Source: Bolinopsis microptera
Taxonomy: Eukaryota; Ctenophora; Tentaculata; Lobata; Bolinopsidae
Assembly (NCBI RefSeq): GCF_026151205.1
Contig: NC_087075.1
Coordinates: 7,332,858-7,396,857, forward strand
Direction of reading: 5' to 3'
Length of the DNA: 64,000 nt
Each line of letters opens with the position of its first letter. The first letter of the stretch is position 1. This document shows, one piece after another, positions 10,724 to 21,497 of the stretch. A model generated the notes under the pieces. That model made no database searches. It saw nothing but the letters and a program-made list of their open reading frames with translations, and was not told where the DNA came from. A program made the translations under genes and the position numbers.

Positions 10724-11230
10724 TGGATGGCGGTTAGATGAGTACACTACTCTCACAAGCATCTCGAGTCTCTCGGTGATCCTGCCTCCACACCACACTC
10801 AGTCTGGACTCCCTTCCGGCCGACCGAACTATTTTCCTAATATCTCCTAATATAACTTTGATCGAACAAGCCTAAATTCATGATGCACTATAAACTTGAT
10901 TTGAGACAGAAATTTTAGACAATTTATCTGCTTACGTGTAATTTCAAACTCTTATCAGTTACCATGTCTTTTATCTAATTTTTATCAGCAGATTTATAAA
11001 TCTGCTGTTCATTTGTAGTTATTACCTTGCTAGTTATGAGTAAATTTTTGCCTTCCATCAATTGAGTGCAGCTTTCAGTTTTAAAATTTTCAGTTTATTC
11101 AGATTTTTCGTTTTCGATATTGCAAATTTTTAATAAATCATGTTCAGATTATGGTGATAATGGATGTAAAGGTACTTCAACCGAATTCAACCGTGTGTAT
11201 GACGTGTCCCAGTAGCCAATCATAATATAT
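10724..11230. repeat. 507-bp tandem duplication, copy 1
   Basis: It begins TGGATGGCGGTTAGATGAG and ends CATAATATAT. The same sequence follows at 11254-11765 in the same orientation with only small indels. It is preceded by a short TA run. No ORF or recognisable promoter element was seen; a solo LTR pair or a SINE-like unit cannot be excluded. Confidence 0.93.
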
Positions 11231-11253
11231 GTATTTCTACCGGTGGCACATAC

Positions 11254-11756
11254 TGGATGGCGGTTAGATGAGTACACTACTCTCACAAGCATCTCGAGTC
11301 TCTCGGTGATCCTGCCTCCACACCACACTCAGTCTGGACTCCCTTCCGGCCGACCGAACTATTTTCCTAATATCTCCTAATATAACTTTGATCGAACAAG
11401 CCTAAATTCATGATGCACTATAAACTTGATTTGAGACAGAAATTTTAGACAATTTATCTGCTTACGTGTAATTTCAAACTCTTATCAGTTACCATGTCTT
11501 TTATCTAATTTTTATCAGCAGATTTATAAATCTGCTGTTCATTTGTAGTTATTACCTTGCTAGTTATGAGTAAATTTTTGCCTTCCCAATTGAGTGCAGC
11601 TTTCAGTTTTAAAATTTTCAGTTTATTCAGATTTTTCGTTTTCGATATTGCAAATTTTTAATAAATCATGTTCAGATTATGGTGATAATGGATGTAAAGG
11701 TACTTCAACCGAATTAACAATCCAACCGTGTGTATGACGTGTCCCAGTAGCCAATC

Positions 11757-11765
<9 letters not shown>
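11254..11765. repeat. 507-bp tandem duplication, copy 2
   Basis: Near-identical to 10724-11230. Differences seen: a 3-bp shortening in CCATCAATTG and a small insertion (TAACAATC) near the 3' end. The spacer is 23 bp. It ends in an expanded TA run. Confidence 0.93.

Positions 11766-11787
<22 letters not shown>
11760..11787. repeat. (TA)n microsatellite
   Basis: About 14 uninterrupted TA units at the 3' border of duplication copy 2. Copy 1 has only a few units at the same place. Confidence 0.95.
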
Positions 11788-12004
11788 CGTCTCGCTTTAT
11801 ATATAGTAAGATAATTATTAAAATGTACTTTTATAACACCGAGCATGTCCCTCGTTGTCCGTCTATGAGAAATCATCTCAGAATCATTAAGTTAGGCAAA
11901 GGAGATGCCCTGAACAGTCTAAAGTAGAAGTGAAGCAGACTGCAGCTGGTTGTAAAATAGATGTGATTAACATCACTAAATTTCATTAACTTTCCAGTCT
12001 GATA

Positions 12005-12230
12005 CAGTATGTTCTCAGCCTACAAAGATGATGCTAAATAAATTGATAGGCTCACATAAAGTTTTATAAGTTCTATTACTTCTTTCTATTACTTATTTGT
12101 GTTCCTTATTTCTATAACTTATTTTTATTACTTTCTATTACTTATTTCAATATGTTCCGAGCCCATAAAGATAATGCTAGTACTAATAAATTGATAGGCT
12201 CACATATAGTTTTATAAGTTCTATTACTTA
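12005..12230. repeat. Imperfect direct repeat, ~78 bp, two copies
   Basis: Segments at about 12005-12082 and 12152-12230 share AATTGATAGGCTCACATA and TTTTATAAGTTCTATTACTT. They are separated by TTTCTATTACTTATT-like short repeats. Confidence 0.8.
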
Positions 12231-13830
12231 TTCCATATCAGAGTAAGAGTTGTAATTACTTTGATCTGCCAGTCCACATGAAGAACGTGTATAAGTTTTG
12301 GCGGGATATTGTTTACATAGTTTCTATGATATATACAATGTTGGACTAGTCTAAAGTCAACATGTTTCATTTGTATATAATAATATGTGGTTGAGGAATA
12401 AAGGTTCAAGATACTCCTCTCTCCGCTAAATGTACCACCAATTAGTGACCAATTAGTGACCAATTAGTGATCTTCTGAACAATACTCGCGGTTTCTGGCT
12501 GTACGACGCGGGCTATCATCTTTAATTGTATGTCTAATTTAGATGTCTAAAATGTCCAGCTTGCCATTGTATTCCTCATTCCCGGCAAGTTGTCTAAACC
12601 GTCCAGGATTTGCTTTTGTTTTCCCTGAAATCCTGGTAACAATTCCCTAAAATAAGCGTCCATAGCTCGCTAAAATACCACAGAAGGAAGAATTACATCC
12701 AACTTATCCTCTACTTTCTGTCCAACTTTCTCCTCGGATATACAACATGTAAAAGCTAAATATCTAACATTCAAGCCCCAGAGCTCGGTATTTTATTACA
12801 TGTCTAACATGGGCTTTATGTCATACTGTCATAATTGTTGGCGACAATTTTGCGTGAAATTTTAGCTTACCCAAGCTTATAAATATGATCAATACTTGAC
12901 TTCTGAGGGTCAATTTCCTATGCAGTCTTCATCATTCGAGAGGTAATCCTTTATTAAAACAAAGTTTGAAAGAAGGTAAATTTCGTCACAAATCAATAGT
13001 AATAATTTCATACTACATGAAATTACACGGTCAGACTCTGTGTGGACCTCTTAGATTGACGTAGTTTGAAGAGCATGAAATTAGCCTCCACTGGTAACAA
13101 TATATGGGATAGCTCATAACAATTTGACTGTTCTACAGAAGGTACCGGAACTCTGGAGCCGAATTTGATAGTAAATATTTTGCAAATATCTCAGATTTGC
13201 AATCTTCAAATGTTGAGGTCAGTAACGTTCCCGGAGTAATAAACTTAAGTTCTAGAGGGGACATCAGGACATGTTTCCTGTGGTCAGTTGAAAGTTTATT
13301 ACGTCCAATTATAAATTAGTGTTGAAACGAACAATAAGTGCTTTTTTTAATGGCCCCCTATTCAGAAGAAACCTTTCAAATATAATTATTTGTTGTCTGA
13401 CTTAACCTGCCCAATTCAAATAACCTTCAACACCTTAGAACCAGTTTAGAAGTTATTTCAAAGTATGGACCAATTTTGGGAACTCTTAGAACAACGTGGC
13501 AAAACTATTCTAAACTTGTCCTGAAAGTAAAGTAAGTAAGTGCGACAGGCTAATGCGACACCTGTTTACTTCTACCCGTATTAGTAACTGAAAATTCCTG
13601 GAGAGACTTAACAATTGAAGTGTTGATTTCTGGTTAAAAAATGCCAAAGAACCAGCCCACGCAAATTGTCAGTATAATAAATATATATAAATTTGTTAAT
13701 CCAGTTAATAGCACTTTTGATGATTGCGAGACTTAGCGTCTCAAGATGTACTTGTAACAAGTCGTCATAATCATAATACGTAGCTTCCGGTAGTAGTAGT
13801 AGTACCAGTTTAGCCATAAACACAATTTGC

Positions 13831-14140
13831 GGATTAAATTTTGGTAAATGAATCAGATCATGTCGGTAAGCCTAGCCTGCATGGTGAGATTTGTAAGATT
13901 ACGTATGGACTGCGTTTTTTCTCGGATTTTCCAAATTTTTGACGCCATTTGATGATTACGAGACTTAGTGTCTCGAACTGAACTTGTAACAACTCGTCAT
14001 AATGTTGGTTGGTAGCTCCCCGCCTCAGTTTAGCCATAAACTCGGTTAAACCGTGGGAAAGCAGTGCTCTAGAATTTTAAAGATATTTCTACCGAATTTT
14101 ATATCACTGTGGGAAGCTAATTAATATAACACCCGGCCAC
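13831..14140. repeat. Dispersed 310-bp repeat, copy 1
   Basis: Matches 16161-16471 over its length with scattered substitutions. It contains a perfect small hairpin, CGAGAC-TTAGT-GTCTCG, and ends in ACACCCGGCCAC. A more diverged third copy of its second half lies immediately upstream at about 13708-13830. No coding frame was found; an unclassified interspersed repeat. Confidence 0.9.
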
Positions 14141-14526
14141 AAAACTTCACTCGGGTCTCCATAAACTCACAAATTGAATTTTGTATTAATTACCGTTTCT
14201 TAAGTGAATTAATATTTCCTGTATAACAGTTTATATAATAAATACTGCTTTGAATAGAGACATAGTGGTTTCATAGCTCCTGTAATCACATTTCTCACAT
14301 TTATGAGAATACTTGCTCACCTCATTATAAAAACATATGAAACAGATCTGGAAAGTCTAAATATAAATCCCTAAATTGTCCAGTATTGTCTAGAAAGTAT
14401 AAATATATAGCTCTAAATGGTCTAAATGAATATGATCTCTTCATTTCATTTGTGTCGCAGCTCCTTTTATTGAATTGAGAACTTAACCGAATACTCACCT
14501 ATTTCTTCCCCGCAGATCTAAGTATA

Positions 14527-14592
14527 GATAGCTGATTGCTCCTTTATAAATAGATCTAAATAAAGCTATATTCCTAGGTACGCGTGTCAGTG
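14527..14592. repeat. Duplicated intron end with decoy 3' splice site
   Basis: TAGCTGATTGCTCC followed by TATTCCTAGGTACGCGTGTC appears here and again at 14619-14670, where it is the real intron end and exon start. The upstream AG at 14576-14577 is followed by 15 bases identical to the true exon. Splicing there would read into TGA within about 16 codons. Confidence 0.9.
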
Positions 14593-14655
14593 TTTAGTTA
14601 TATCGATATATTATATAGGTAGCTGATTGCTCCAAGTAATAAATATTATTCCTAG

Positions 14656-14750
14656 GTACGCGTGTCAGTGCAACAACGGCTACCTGCTCATAGACGACGA
14701 AAGATCCTGCAGAAAACTAGACAGTCCCTGTACAGCCAACTCATGCGATC
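14656..14750 (+). CDS. LRP exon: second half of EGF and start of LDLa cluster
   Basis: The acceptor ATTCCTAG and phase-2 entry read GYACQCNNGYLLIDDERSC, the last three EGF cysteines with the usual G-Y-x-L...D pattern. RKLDSPCTANSCD follows, and the donor C|GTACGT leaves phase 1. The acceptor and the first 15 exon bases are duplicated 78 bp upstream (14570-14592); that copy would enter a stop codon soon after, so this downstream site is taken as the real one. Confidence 0.92.
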
Positions 14751-15120
14751 GTACGTGATAATCATTATTAATTCACAGTATTATTTATTATATTATTGAT
14801 TAGTATGTCTGGTGAATCATAGATTAACTAATAAATCACGGGAATATTATTGATATTTCCGGTAAAAATTTAAGGAATAAAATAAAATATTATTATTATC
14901 CAGTAAATCACGAACGTGAATATTAAAATAATATGTTTAGTAAATCAAACAATTGATTTGATGATAAAACGTGATAACAGCATAATGAATATTATTGATA
15001 TGTTAATAATATAACAAATACAATATGTATAACAATATAATCTCTACTATAATTCAGAGAATTATTTATGTATGTATGTCTGTACGACCGCCCACGTGCA
15101 AAATAGGTAAAAAGAAAAAG

Positions 15121-15344
15121 GTGCGTAGTAACCATGGTAACGAAGGTTGTTAAATGCACGTGCACGTGCAAAGATTGTTAAAACGGCATTTTTATCGGTT
15201 TTGTTGATATTACGTTAAGTGTTTAGTGCGAGCAACATTTTAATCGGCTGTATCTTCGGTTGTGTAGGATATTTTTTGACGCGATTGAAAATTATTAACA
15301 AAAAATGCTATTAGCTTCCTCCCTGTGACCACGGGTTTTCTAGT
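15121..15344. repeat. Diverged tandem repeat, copy 1 (with X-box-like palindrome)
   Basis: Shares AACCATGGTAACG, ATTTTAATCGGCTGTATCTT, and CTTCCTCCCTGTGACCACGG with the copy at 15388-15614, in the same order and spacing. It starts with GTAACCATGGTAAC at 15128-15141, which matches two RFX half-sites (GTNRCC) back to back. Confidence 0.88.
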
Positions 15345-15387
15345 CTTAATTATAATTCGGAAGATTATCTTAGATAGGAAATAGGAA

Positions 15388-15614
15388 GTTGCATAATAAC
15401 CATGGTAACGGTGGTGAACGCACTTGCCGCACGCGCACGTGCAAAGGTTTGTGAGCGACATTTTGATCTGTTTTGTGATAATTACGTTGTGTTCAGTTCG
15501 AGCTACATTTTAATCGGCTGTATCTTCGGTTGTGATGGATATTTTCTAATGCGATAAAAACTGACTACCAAAGAATACTATTACCTTCCTCCCTGTGACC
15601 ACGGGCTTTCTAGT
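15388..15614. repeat. Diverged tandem repeat, copy 2
   Basis: Second copy of the 15121-15344 unit, clearly older than the other duplications in this window. The palindrome reads ATAACCATGGTAAC (15396-15409). Both copies also carry a CACGTGCAAA segment. Confidence 0.88.
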
Positions 15615-16160
15615 GTTATATATTATTGAGTTCAATCTAGTGCCCGCACAGTTATAATCGAAACCCGGCGATGGAGAACCTTAAATTGAAGAAATACTCA
15701 AATATGAGTGAAAAGTATTTAGTTTTGAATTTTGATTATTAATAATAATTCCGGTTGAAAATTTCGTCGGATAGTGCGCATATTGCAAACTGTCGCCATG
15801 TCGCTTTACGGATTCAAAATAAATCCTTGATTTCACGACCCTTTCAGTGCTTTTTTTCTGATAAGTTAAGATTTTATAACTCATAAAATTTATGAGTTAT
15901 AAAATAATATTAAACATAACTTAATTACTGCATATAAATAATCGTAAGTTTTTTGTTAACGTGAGAACCTCTAAACCCGCTATCATTGGACAATGTTTGT
16001 GCTTTAAATCCATAACGAATCTAAAACACCTCAACGGTATTCGTATTTCATCCCCAGTGACTAATCCCCCAGTGATCGGTTTGTTTGTATGTGATTCTGT
16101 GGTTTAGGTACATTATCTTCGCAATCTTGTCTAAGAGCACGTACAGGTTAACAATTTTGG

Positions 16161-16471
16161 GGATCAAATTTTGGTTAATAAATCAGATCAGGACGGTAAG
16201 CCTGTATGGTGAGATTTGTGAGATTATGTATGGACAAATGACTGCGTTATTCCTCAGATTTTCCAAATTTTTGACGCCATTTGATGATTACGAGACTTAG
16301 TGTCTCGAACTGAACTTATAACAACTCGTCATAATGTTGGTTGGTAGCTCCCCGCCTCAGTTTAGCCATAAACTCGGTTAATCCGTGGGAAAGCAGTGCT
16401 CTAGAATTTAAAAGATATTTCTACCGAATTTATATCACTGTGGGAAGCTAATTAATATAACACCCGGCCAC
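16161..16471. repeat. Dispersed 310-bp repeat, copy 2
   Basis: Second copy of 13831-14140, across the LRP exon at 14656. The hairpin CGAGAC-TTAGT-GTCTCG is unchanged here and in copy 1. Confidence 0.9.
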
Positions 16472-16765
16472 GGAACATTACTCCATTTAAACGAACAAAT
16501 TAAATTTTTATTAATTACCTTAGTGAATTAAAACTGGGCCTACTAGAACATGTTATTGGAAACTACAGTGCTTTTAAACATTTTCACATCGGACTGTAAC
16601 TGAGATATCACTTTTCCAAATATCGTTAATATGTCAAAAATGAGAAATGGTAATTTTAAGAATTTAATTTTCTGGAGATACATAATAATATGATAAAACT
16701 TGGTTTGCGATCTTTTATACCTATTAGTATAACCCAATGAACACTAAACTTAAACCTAAACCCAG

Positions 16766-17201
16766 GTCTAGTAACACCTAGTAACACCTAGTAACATGAC
16801 ACCTAGTAACATCTAGAAGTAACACCTAGTCATAACACCCAGTAACACGTAGTAACACCTAGTAGTAACACCTAGTAACACCTAGTAACTCCTAGTAACA
16901 CCTAGTAGTAACGCTTAGTAACACCTAGTAGTAACACCCAGTAACACCTAGTAACTCCTAGTAACATCTAGTAGTAACGCTTAGTAACACATAGTAACAC
17001 CTAGTAACACCTAGTAGTAACTCCTAGTAACACCTAGTAGTAACACCTAGTAACACCTAGTAACACCTAGTAACATCTAGTAGTAACGCTTAGTAACACA
17101 TAGTAACACCTAGTAACACCTAGTAGTAACTCCTAGTAACACCTAGTAGTAACACCTAGTAACACCTAGTAACACCTAGTAACATCTAATAGTAACACCT
17201 A
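16766..17201. repeat. 10/13-bp minisatellite (CACCTAGTAA)n
   Basis: About 40 units of CACCTAGTAA mixed with the 13-bp variant CACCTAGTAGTAA. A higher-order block of about 120 bp, containing AACGCTTAGTAACACATAG, is repeated. A short offshoot of the same array lies at 17525-17570. Confidence 0.95.
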
Positions 17202-17481
17202 CTGATTATCTTCCACATCGACCATATTGTCATTGAAATGAAAACCTTTTTAACCCCGTCACCCGTGCGAAGATCAGTAGACCATCAAGTGGGCCATTAT
17301 AAACACATCAATTGTTACCCTTTCTCCCGTCCTGCCAGCATGTAATAACTGTGTATGTATTGTTAAATGTGAACACTGAACATCAGAACTGAGAACATGC
17401 TATAAAGTTATCGGGTTCAGATAATACTGACCCGGGTTAAAGTGGAGGGGTTTATCCTGGGGTCAATAAATCTGGTAATTT

Positions 17482-17612
17482 AACAAACTTGTTGAGGGGT
17501 GAGCTGCTGTGTGATGGAGATGTGAGTAACACCTAGTGACACCTAGTAACACCTAGTAACACCTAGTAACAGACTTGTTCAGGGGTGAGCTGCTGTGTGA
17601 TGGAGATCTGAG
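17482..17612. repeat. 45-bp direct repeat around a minisatellite offshoot
   Basis: ACTTGTTGAGGGGTGAGCTG... at 17482-17525 and ACTTGTTCAGGGGTGAGCTG... at 17569-17612 flank four units of the CACCTAGTAA array. Confidence 0.88.
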
Positions 17613-18206
17613 CCTATGCTCGGGTATTAGGTTCTGAAAACTGGTTGTAAATTGCCTGATTGTTATCAGATCTAAATAGGGTTAAATGAACCATTGTTTG
17701 TTTTCATTGTTCATCTTCAAATCATATGGCGGACGGCTTTGATCCTTAGCCGGGTCCGACATGAAGTATCACGTGGTTTGAGTACCAACATGATGTGGGG
17801 TGTACTGAATCAACTCAAATATCTGTTAGATGGTAGTGTAGAAATTATCTGATTCTATTGACATCACTGATCCTGATTAGAGAAGTGGCACATTCACATC
17901 TTTTCCGGGTCTCCCACGGAATTACCCCGAATAATCCTGATTCCTGAATTATCCCGAATAGCCTGGTAAACACCACCAGCAAGTCCCACACGTATATTAA
18001 ATTCCAAACATGATTAGTTTCATTTAGACAGATCTCGATTCTCGGACTGTCACCCCATCAATATCCCAGTTATAATTCAAGGATCATTCAGAGAATATTT
18101 CCAGATTTCCCAGCAACTATTTCCTGAACCTTCACCAATGTTTCTCGGTCGTTCAGCGGTTGTTCAGGTGGTGGTTACTGGCAACTTCAATAATTTCTGA
18201 GAACAG

Positions 18207-18337
18207 CTAGTGTCGGGGGGAAGCCAAGGGGAATGTTGTGGTATTCTGGGGAATGCCTTAATGGATTTTGGGAAACCCCCATAATAGAGTCACACATAAT
18301 TCAACAAAATTCCCCTTGGCTTCACCCCTAGTGTCGG
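18207..18337. mobile_element. MITE with long terminal inverted repeats and 9-10-bp target duplication
   Basis: CTAGTGTCGG at 18207-18216 and 18328-18337 is a perfect direct repeat flanking a 111-bp core. The core's ends are inverted: GGGGAAGCCAAGGGGAA on the left, TTCCCCTTGGCTTCACCC on the right. The target-duplication size suggests a Mutator-like (9 bp) or hAT-like (8 bp) parent. Non-autonomous. Confidence 0.9.
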
Positions 18338-19009
18338 TATGCCGACCTGACTGTAACACGAACCTGTGAAATTCAGGACCACCACCAACTCCTGCCATTG
18401 AAACTAATCTTTTAGCTATTATAGTGGGATATGTTATTTTGAAAAGTGTAATTCGTCGTCTTAATGTTAATTGGAATAATATTAATATGTCGGTGCCGTT
18501 TCAAGGATAACAATGTTATATGCTTGAGGTATAGTCTTCATTCTTCATTATAAATACCTTCATTCCAAATACCTCTGAAAACAACCTCACTTTCGGTGCG
18601 CCGTGCGGTCCTCATTTTTCACCCGGTTACACTAAACTAAATTCTTCTGTAACCCTCTTGTAAACTGAAAATGCTGCATAAAAACTATAGAGTGTGCACC
18701 AGTTTAAACCATCTAAATTATGATCTGCTTGTGCTTCAAGACATTAAACTGCTGATACCTCTAATTCTACAGTTTTATTTAATTTTACCAACCCTTGTCA
18801 GTTGATAAGGCTCCTGTTTTATTTCTGAGCTTATTCCTAATTAGGCCCTGTCCCTTGCCGGCCTAGCCCTTTTATAAATAATGGGGTTTCCGGAAGTTAT
18901 AGCCACTACGACGTTTCTGCTCAAAGAGACCGTTTTTCGAAGAGACCGTTTTTGGAGACGCGGAGCGACTTATTTTTTCATTTCGGGCAAAAACTTAAAA
19001 TTATTATTA

Positions 19010-19503
19010 AGTCTCCCACTTGAAGCTAGATAGTCTCCCACTTGAAGCTAGATAGTATCCCACTTGAAGCTAGACAGTCTCCCACTTGAAGCTAGATAGT
19101 CTCCCACTTGAAGCTAGACAGTCTCTCACTTGAAGCTAGATAGTCTCCCACTTGAAGCTAGATAGTCTCCCACTTGAAGCTAGACAGTCTCCCACTTGAA
19201 GCTAGATAGTCTCCCACTTGAAGCTAGATAGTCTCCCACTTGAAGCTAGATAGTCTCCCACTTGAAGCTAGATAGTCTCCCACTTGAAGCTAGATAGTCT
19301 CCCACTTGAAGCTAGATAGTCTCCCACTTGAAGCTAGATAGTCTCCCACTTGAAGCTAGACAGTCTCCCACTTGAAGTTAGACAGTCTCCCACTTGAAGC
19401 TAGATAGTCTCCCACTTGAAGCTAGATAGTCTCCCACTTGAAGCTAGATAGTCTCCCACTTGAAGCTAGATAGTCTCCCACTTGAAGCTAGATAGTCTCC
19501 CAC
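19010..19503. repeat. 22-bp minisatellite, ~22 copies
   Basis: The unit AGTCTCCCACTTGAAGCTAG plus AT is repeated head to tail without spacers. Variants are limited to T/C in TAGATAG/TAGACAG and two other single substitutions, so the array is homogeneous and likely recent. Confidence 0.98.
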
Positions 19504-19652
19504 ACAGTCTACCGCCACACTAGCAGTTTAATAACTGGCTAGATCAAAGAGTCGTGTCCATGTGTCATGCACATGTACACTCACATAATAATATATCATT
19601 ATCACACTGTAGACAAATTTACAACATCTCCTGCATGCAATCTGTCTCAGAT

Positions 19653-19655
<3 letters not shown>

Positions 19656-19706
<51 letters not shown>
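19656..19706. repeat. (GT)n microsatellite
   Basis: About 25 pure GT dinucleotides, able to adopt Z-DNA. Confidence 0.98.
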
Positions 19707-19707
<1 letters not shown>

Positions 19708-20097
19708 TGACATTGTAATTTAAGGGCAGCCACATCTTGTTATTTAGGGTCCTTATCTTACTGAATGCTTTCAACACCAGCTTGTGGAAAGTAAGCACTT
19801 TCTTATTTTTCGGGGGATCGTTATGATGTCATGTATTATTACGGTGTAGTTGTCTGTCATATAGTCCGGGGTCTGTCACGTAATTTGGTTCGTTCGTCTA
19901 GGGGCTTGTATTGTGACAGCTGATAAAACGTTCGCGTATGAGAGCTGAGTTGTAGTAGGTTAAAGTTCTGATTATAATTATATATTGTGATATTATAATT
20001 TGGTATTCAAAATCTCTCTGGACTATAATTATTGTCGTATTAGATTCTTGCCGCTGAATGACTTACGACACTGATTGAATGATAAATATTTGGTTCC

Positions 20098-20502
20098 CGT
20101 ACTGTAGTGCGACACGTACCCTTGTGCGAAACATACCCTAGTGCGAAACCTTCAAGGCCGACACTGTCGCACTACAGTACGTTACCTGGACTGTAGTGCG
20201 ACACGAACTAAAGTGCGACAAAAAACTTTACACATAAATATTAAATCAAAAATATTTCATTTATGATTACACTCACAATATTCAATTCAAATTCATTGTT
20301 CCAACACACTTCAAATAGTCCATTCTGTCATAATCATCGTAGCAATCAATCGTAGTGCGAAAGAGGGTGTTTTTGTCGGACTTCGCACTAGAGTACTTGT
20401 CGCACTAGAGTACTTGTCGCACTAGAGTACCAGTCGCACTAAAGTACGTGTCGCACTAGAGTACGTGTCGCACTAGAGTACGTGTCGCACTACTGCAGTA
20501 CG
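20098..20502. mobile_element. Foldback/MITE-like element with subterminal 15-17-bp repeats
   Basis: The left end reads CGTACTGTAGTGCGACACGT and the right end is its inverse with one insertion (GTGTCGCACTACTGCAGTACG, 20482-20502). Inside, TAGTGCGAC-type motifs occur in both orientations, and a run of GTCGCACTAGAGTACGT units forms a tandem array at 20389-20480. A repetitive subterminal structure like this is typical of DNA transposons whose transposase binds repeated sites. No ORF. Confidence 0.8.
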
Positions 20503-20957
20503 ATTACCTAAATAGGCCTTAAACTTTGCTTTTAAGAACTTCAAAGGGCCCTGATTTTATTCTATAAAAAACATACATTTACGTCTAGTGTAATAAAGGC
20601 TATCAAGATTTAGGATTTAAACATTTAACACGTCCGTGTAAATCAATTTGTTCAATAGTCCCGATGGACTATAATATCGTATCAAACATTAGTCGAAAAC
20701 ATGTGAAAAATCATGTTTATGTTTTGTGTTTAGATTGGGTCCCGTAAAGACTTAAGATGTGATATATTAATGTAACTTAATATGTGAAAAATAAATCTAA
20801 CTACGTATTTCTGAAAAACAAAACAAATTGAGAAATATAATTAAGCTAACTCCCGAGTCCCGATCCCACTTTATATTTAAGCTCAGACGTGAAATATAAA
20901 TGTAACTTATCTGCTAATTACTAATTAACTAATTTACTAATTACTCCCTCATTTCAG

Positions 20958-21059
20958 CTCGCTATTGTATAATGTGCGGCACAGGAGACTGTATCCTCAG
21001 CAAACTCAAGTGTGACGGAGATATTGACTGTTATGACGGAACAGACGAACAAAACTGTC
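20958..21059 (+). CDS. LRP exon: LDLa repeat A
   Basis: The acceptor ATTTCAG and phase-1 entry give [12 protein letters not shown] followed by the canonical second half [17 protein letters not shown] (acidic calcium-cage residues present, Thr replacing Ser of SDE). The donor is C|GTAAGT, phase 1. The first half is unusual: with the preceding exon there are extra cysteines (PC, NSC, YC), and the usual F-x-C is replaced by IMC. Confidence 0.93.
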
Positions 21060-21209
21060 GTAAGTAGGCTGAAATTGCGCTAGAAAATAGCTGACGAAAA
21101 GTGTTAGGAATTTTGGTAACCAAAAATTTAACCTTTTTGCAATTTTCAATTAATTGAATGATTTCGTTCTGATGATCGATCCTAATCCTGTGTAATCCTG
21201 TGTAATCCA

Positions 21210-21497
21210 GTACTCACAAGTCACACCAAATGACACAAACCAACCAATCAGAACGCAGTACTCACAACACATGACACAAACCAATCAATCAGAGCACAGC
21301 ACTCACACCACGTGACACAAACTAACCAATCAGAACACAGTACTCACACCACGTGACACAAACTAACAAATCAGAGCACCGTACTCACAGTTCACACCAC
21401 GTGACACAAACCAACCAAACAGAGCACATCACTCACACCACGTGACACAAACTAACCAATCAGAGCACAGCACTCACACCACGTGACACAAACTAAC
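21210..21497. repeat. Imperfect ~42-bp tandem repeat
   Basis: Six to seven units of the form CACACCACGTGACACAAACT + AACCAATCAGAGCACAGTACT. Each carries a CACGTG E-box and a CCAAT-like segment. Confidence 0.9.

Larger units (their letters stand above)
7766..14655. other. LRP intron (6.9 kb): mobile-element and repeat content
   Basis: No exon found. Listed separately: a CT microsatellite, a Tigger-like MITE, a 35-bp minisatellite, a 507-bp tandem duplication, a TA run, a dispersed 310-bp repeat and the duplicated acceptor. Also present is a 12-bp motif CCAATTAGTGAC repeated three times at about 12432-12468. Stretches 8380-9480 and 12480-13700 show nothing I can name. Confidence 0.6.
14751..20957. 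other. LRP intron (6.2 kb): repeat content
   Basis: No exon found. It holds the diverged tandem repeat at 15.1-15.6 kb, a second copy of the 310-bp repeat, three minisatellites, a MITE, a TG run and a foldback element, all listed separately. Parts at 14760-15100, 15620-16150, 17620-18200, 18340-19000, 19710-20090 and 20510-20950 show nothing beyond AT-rich sequence. Confidence 0.6.

Noticed and set aside
17490-17612. LCDGD-like translation in duplicated 45-bp segments, reminiscent of an LDLa repeat
   Set aside because: The remaining LDLa cysteines and splice sites are absent; coincidence inside a tandem repeat.
19010-19503. Regular 22-bp repeats considered as a CRISPR array
   Set aside because: Units are contiguous with no variable spacers, and the genome is eukaryotic.
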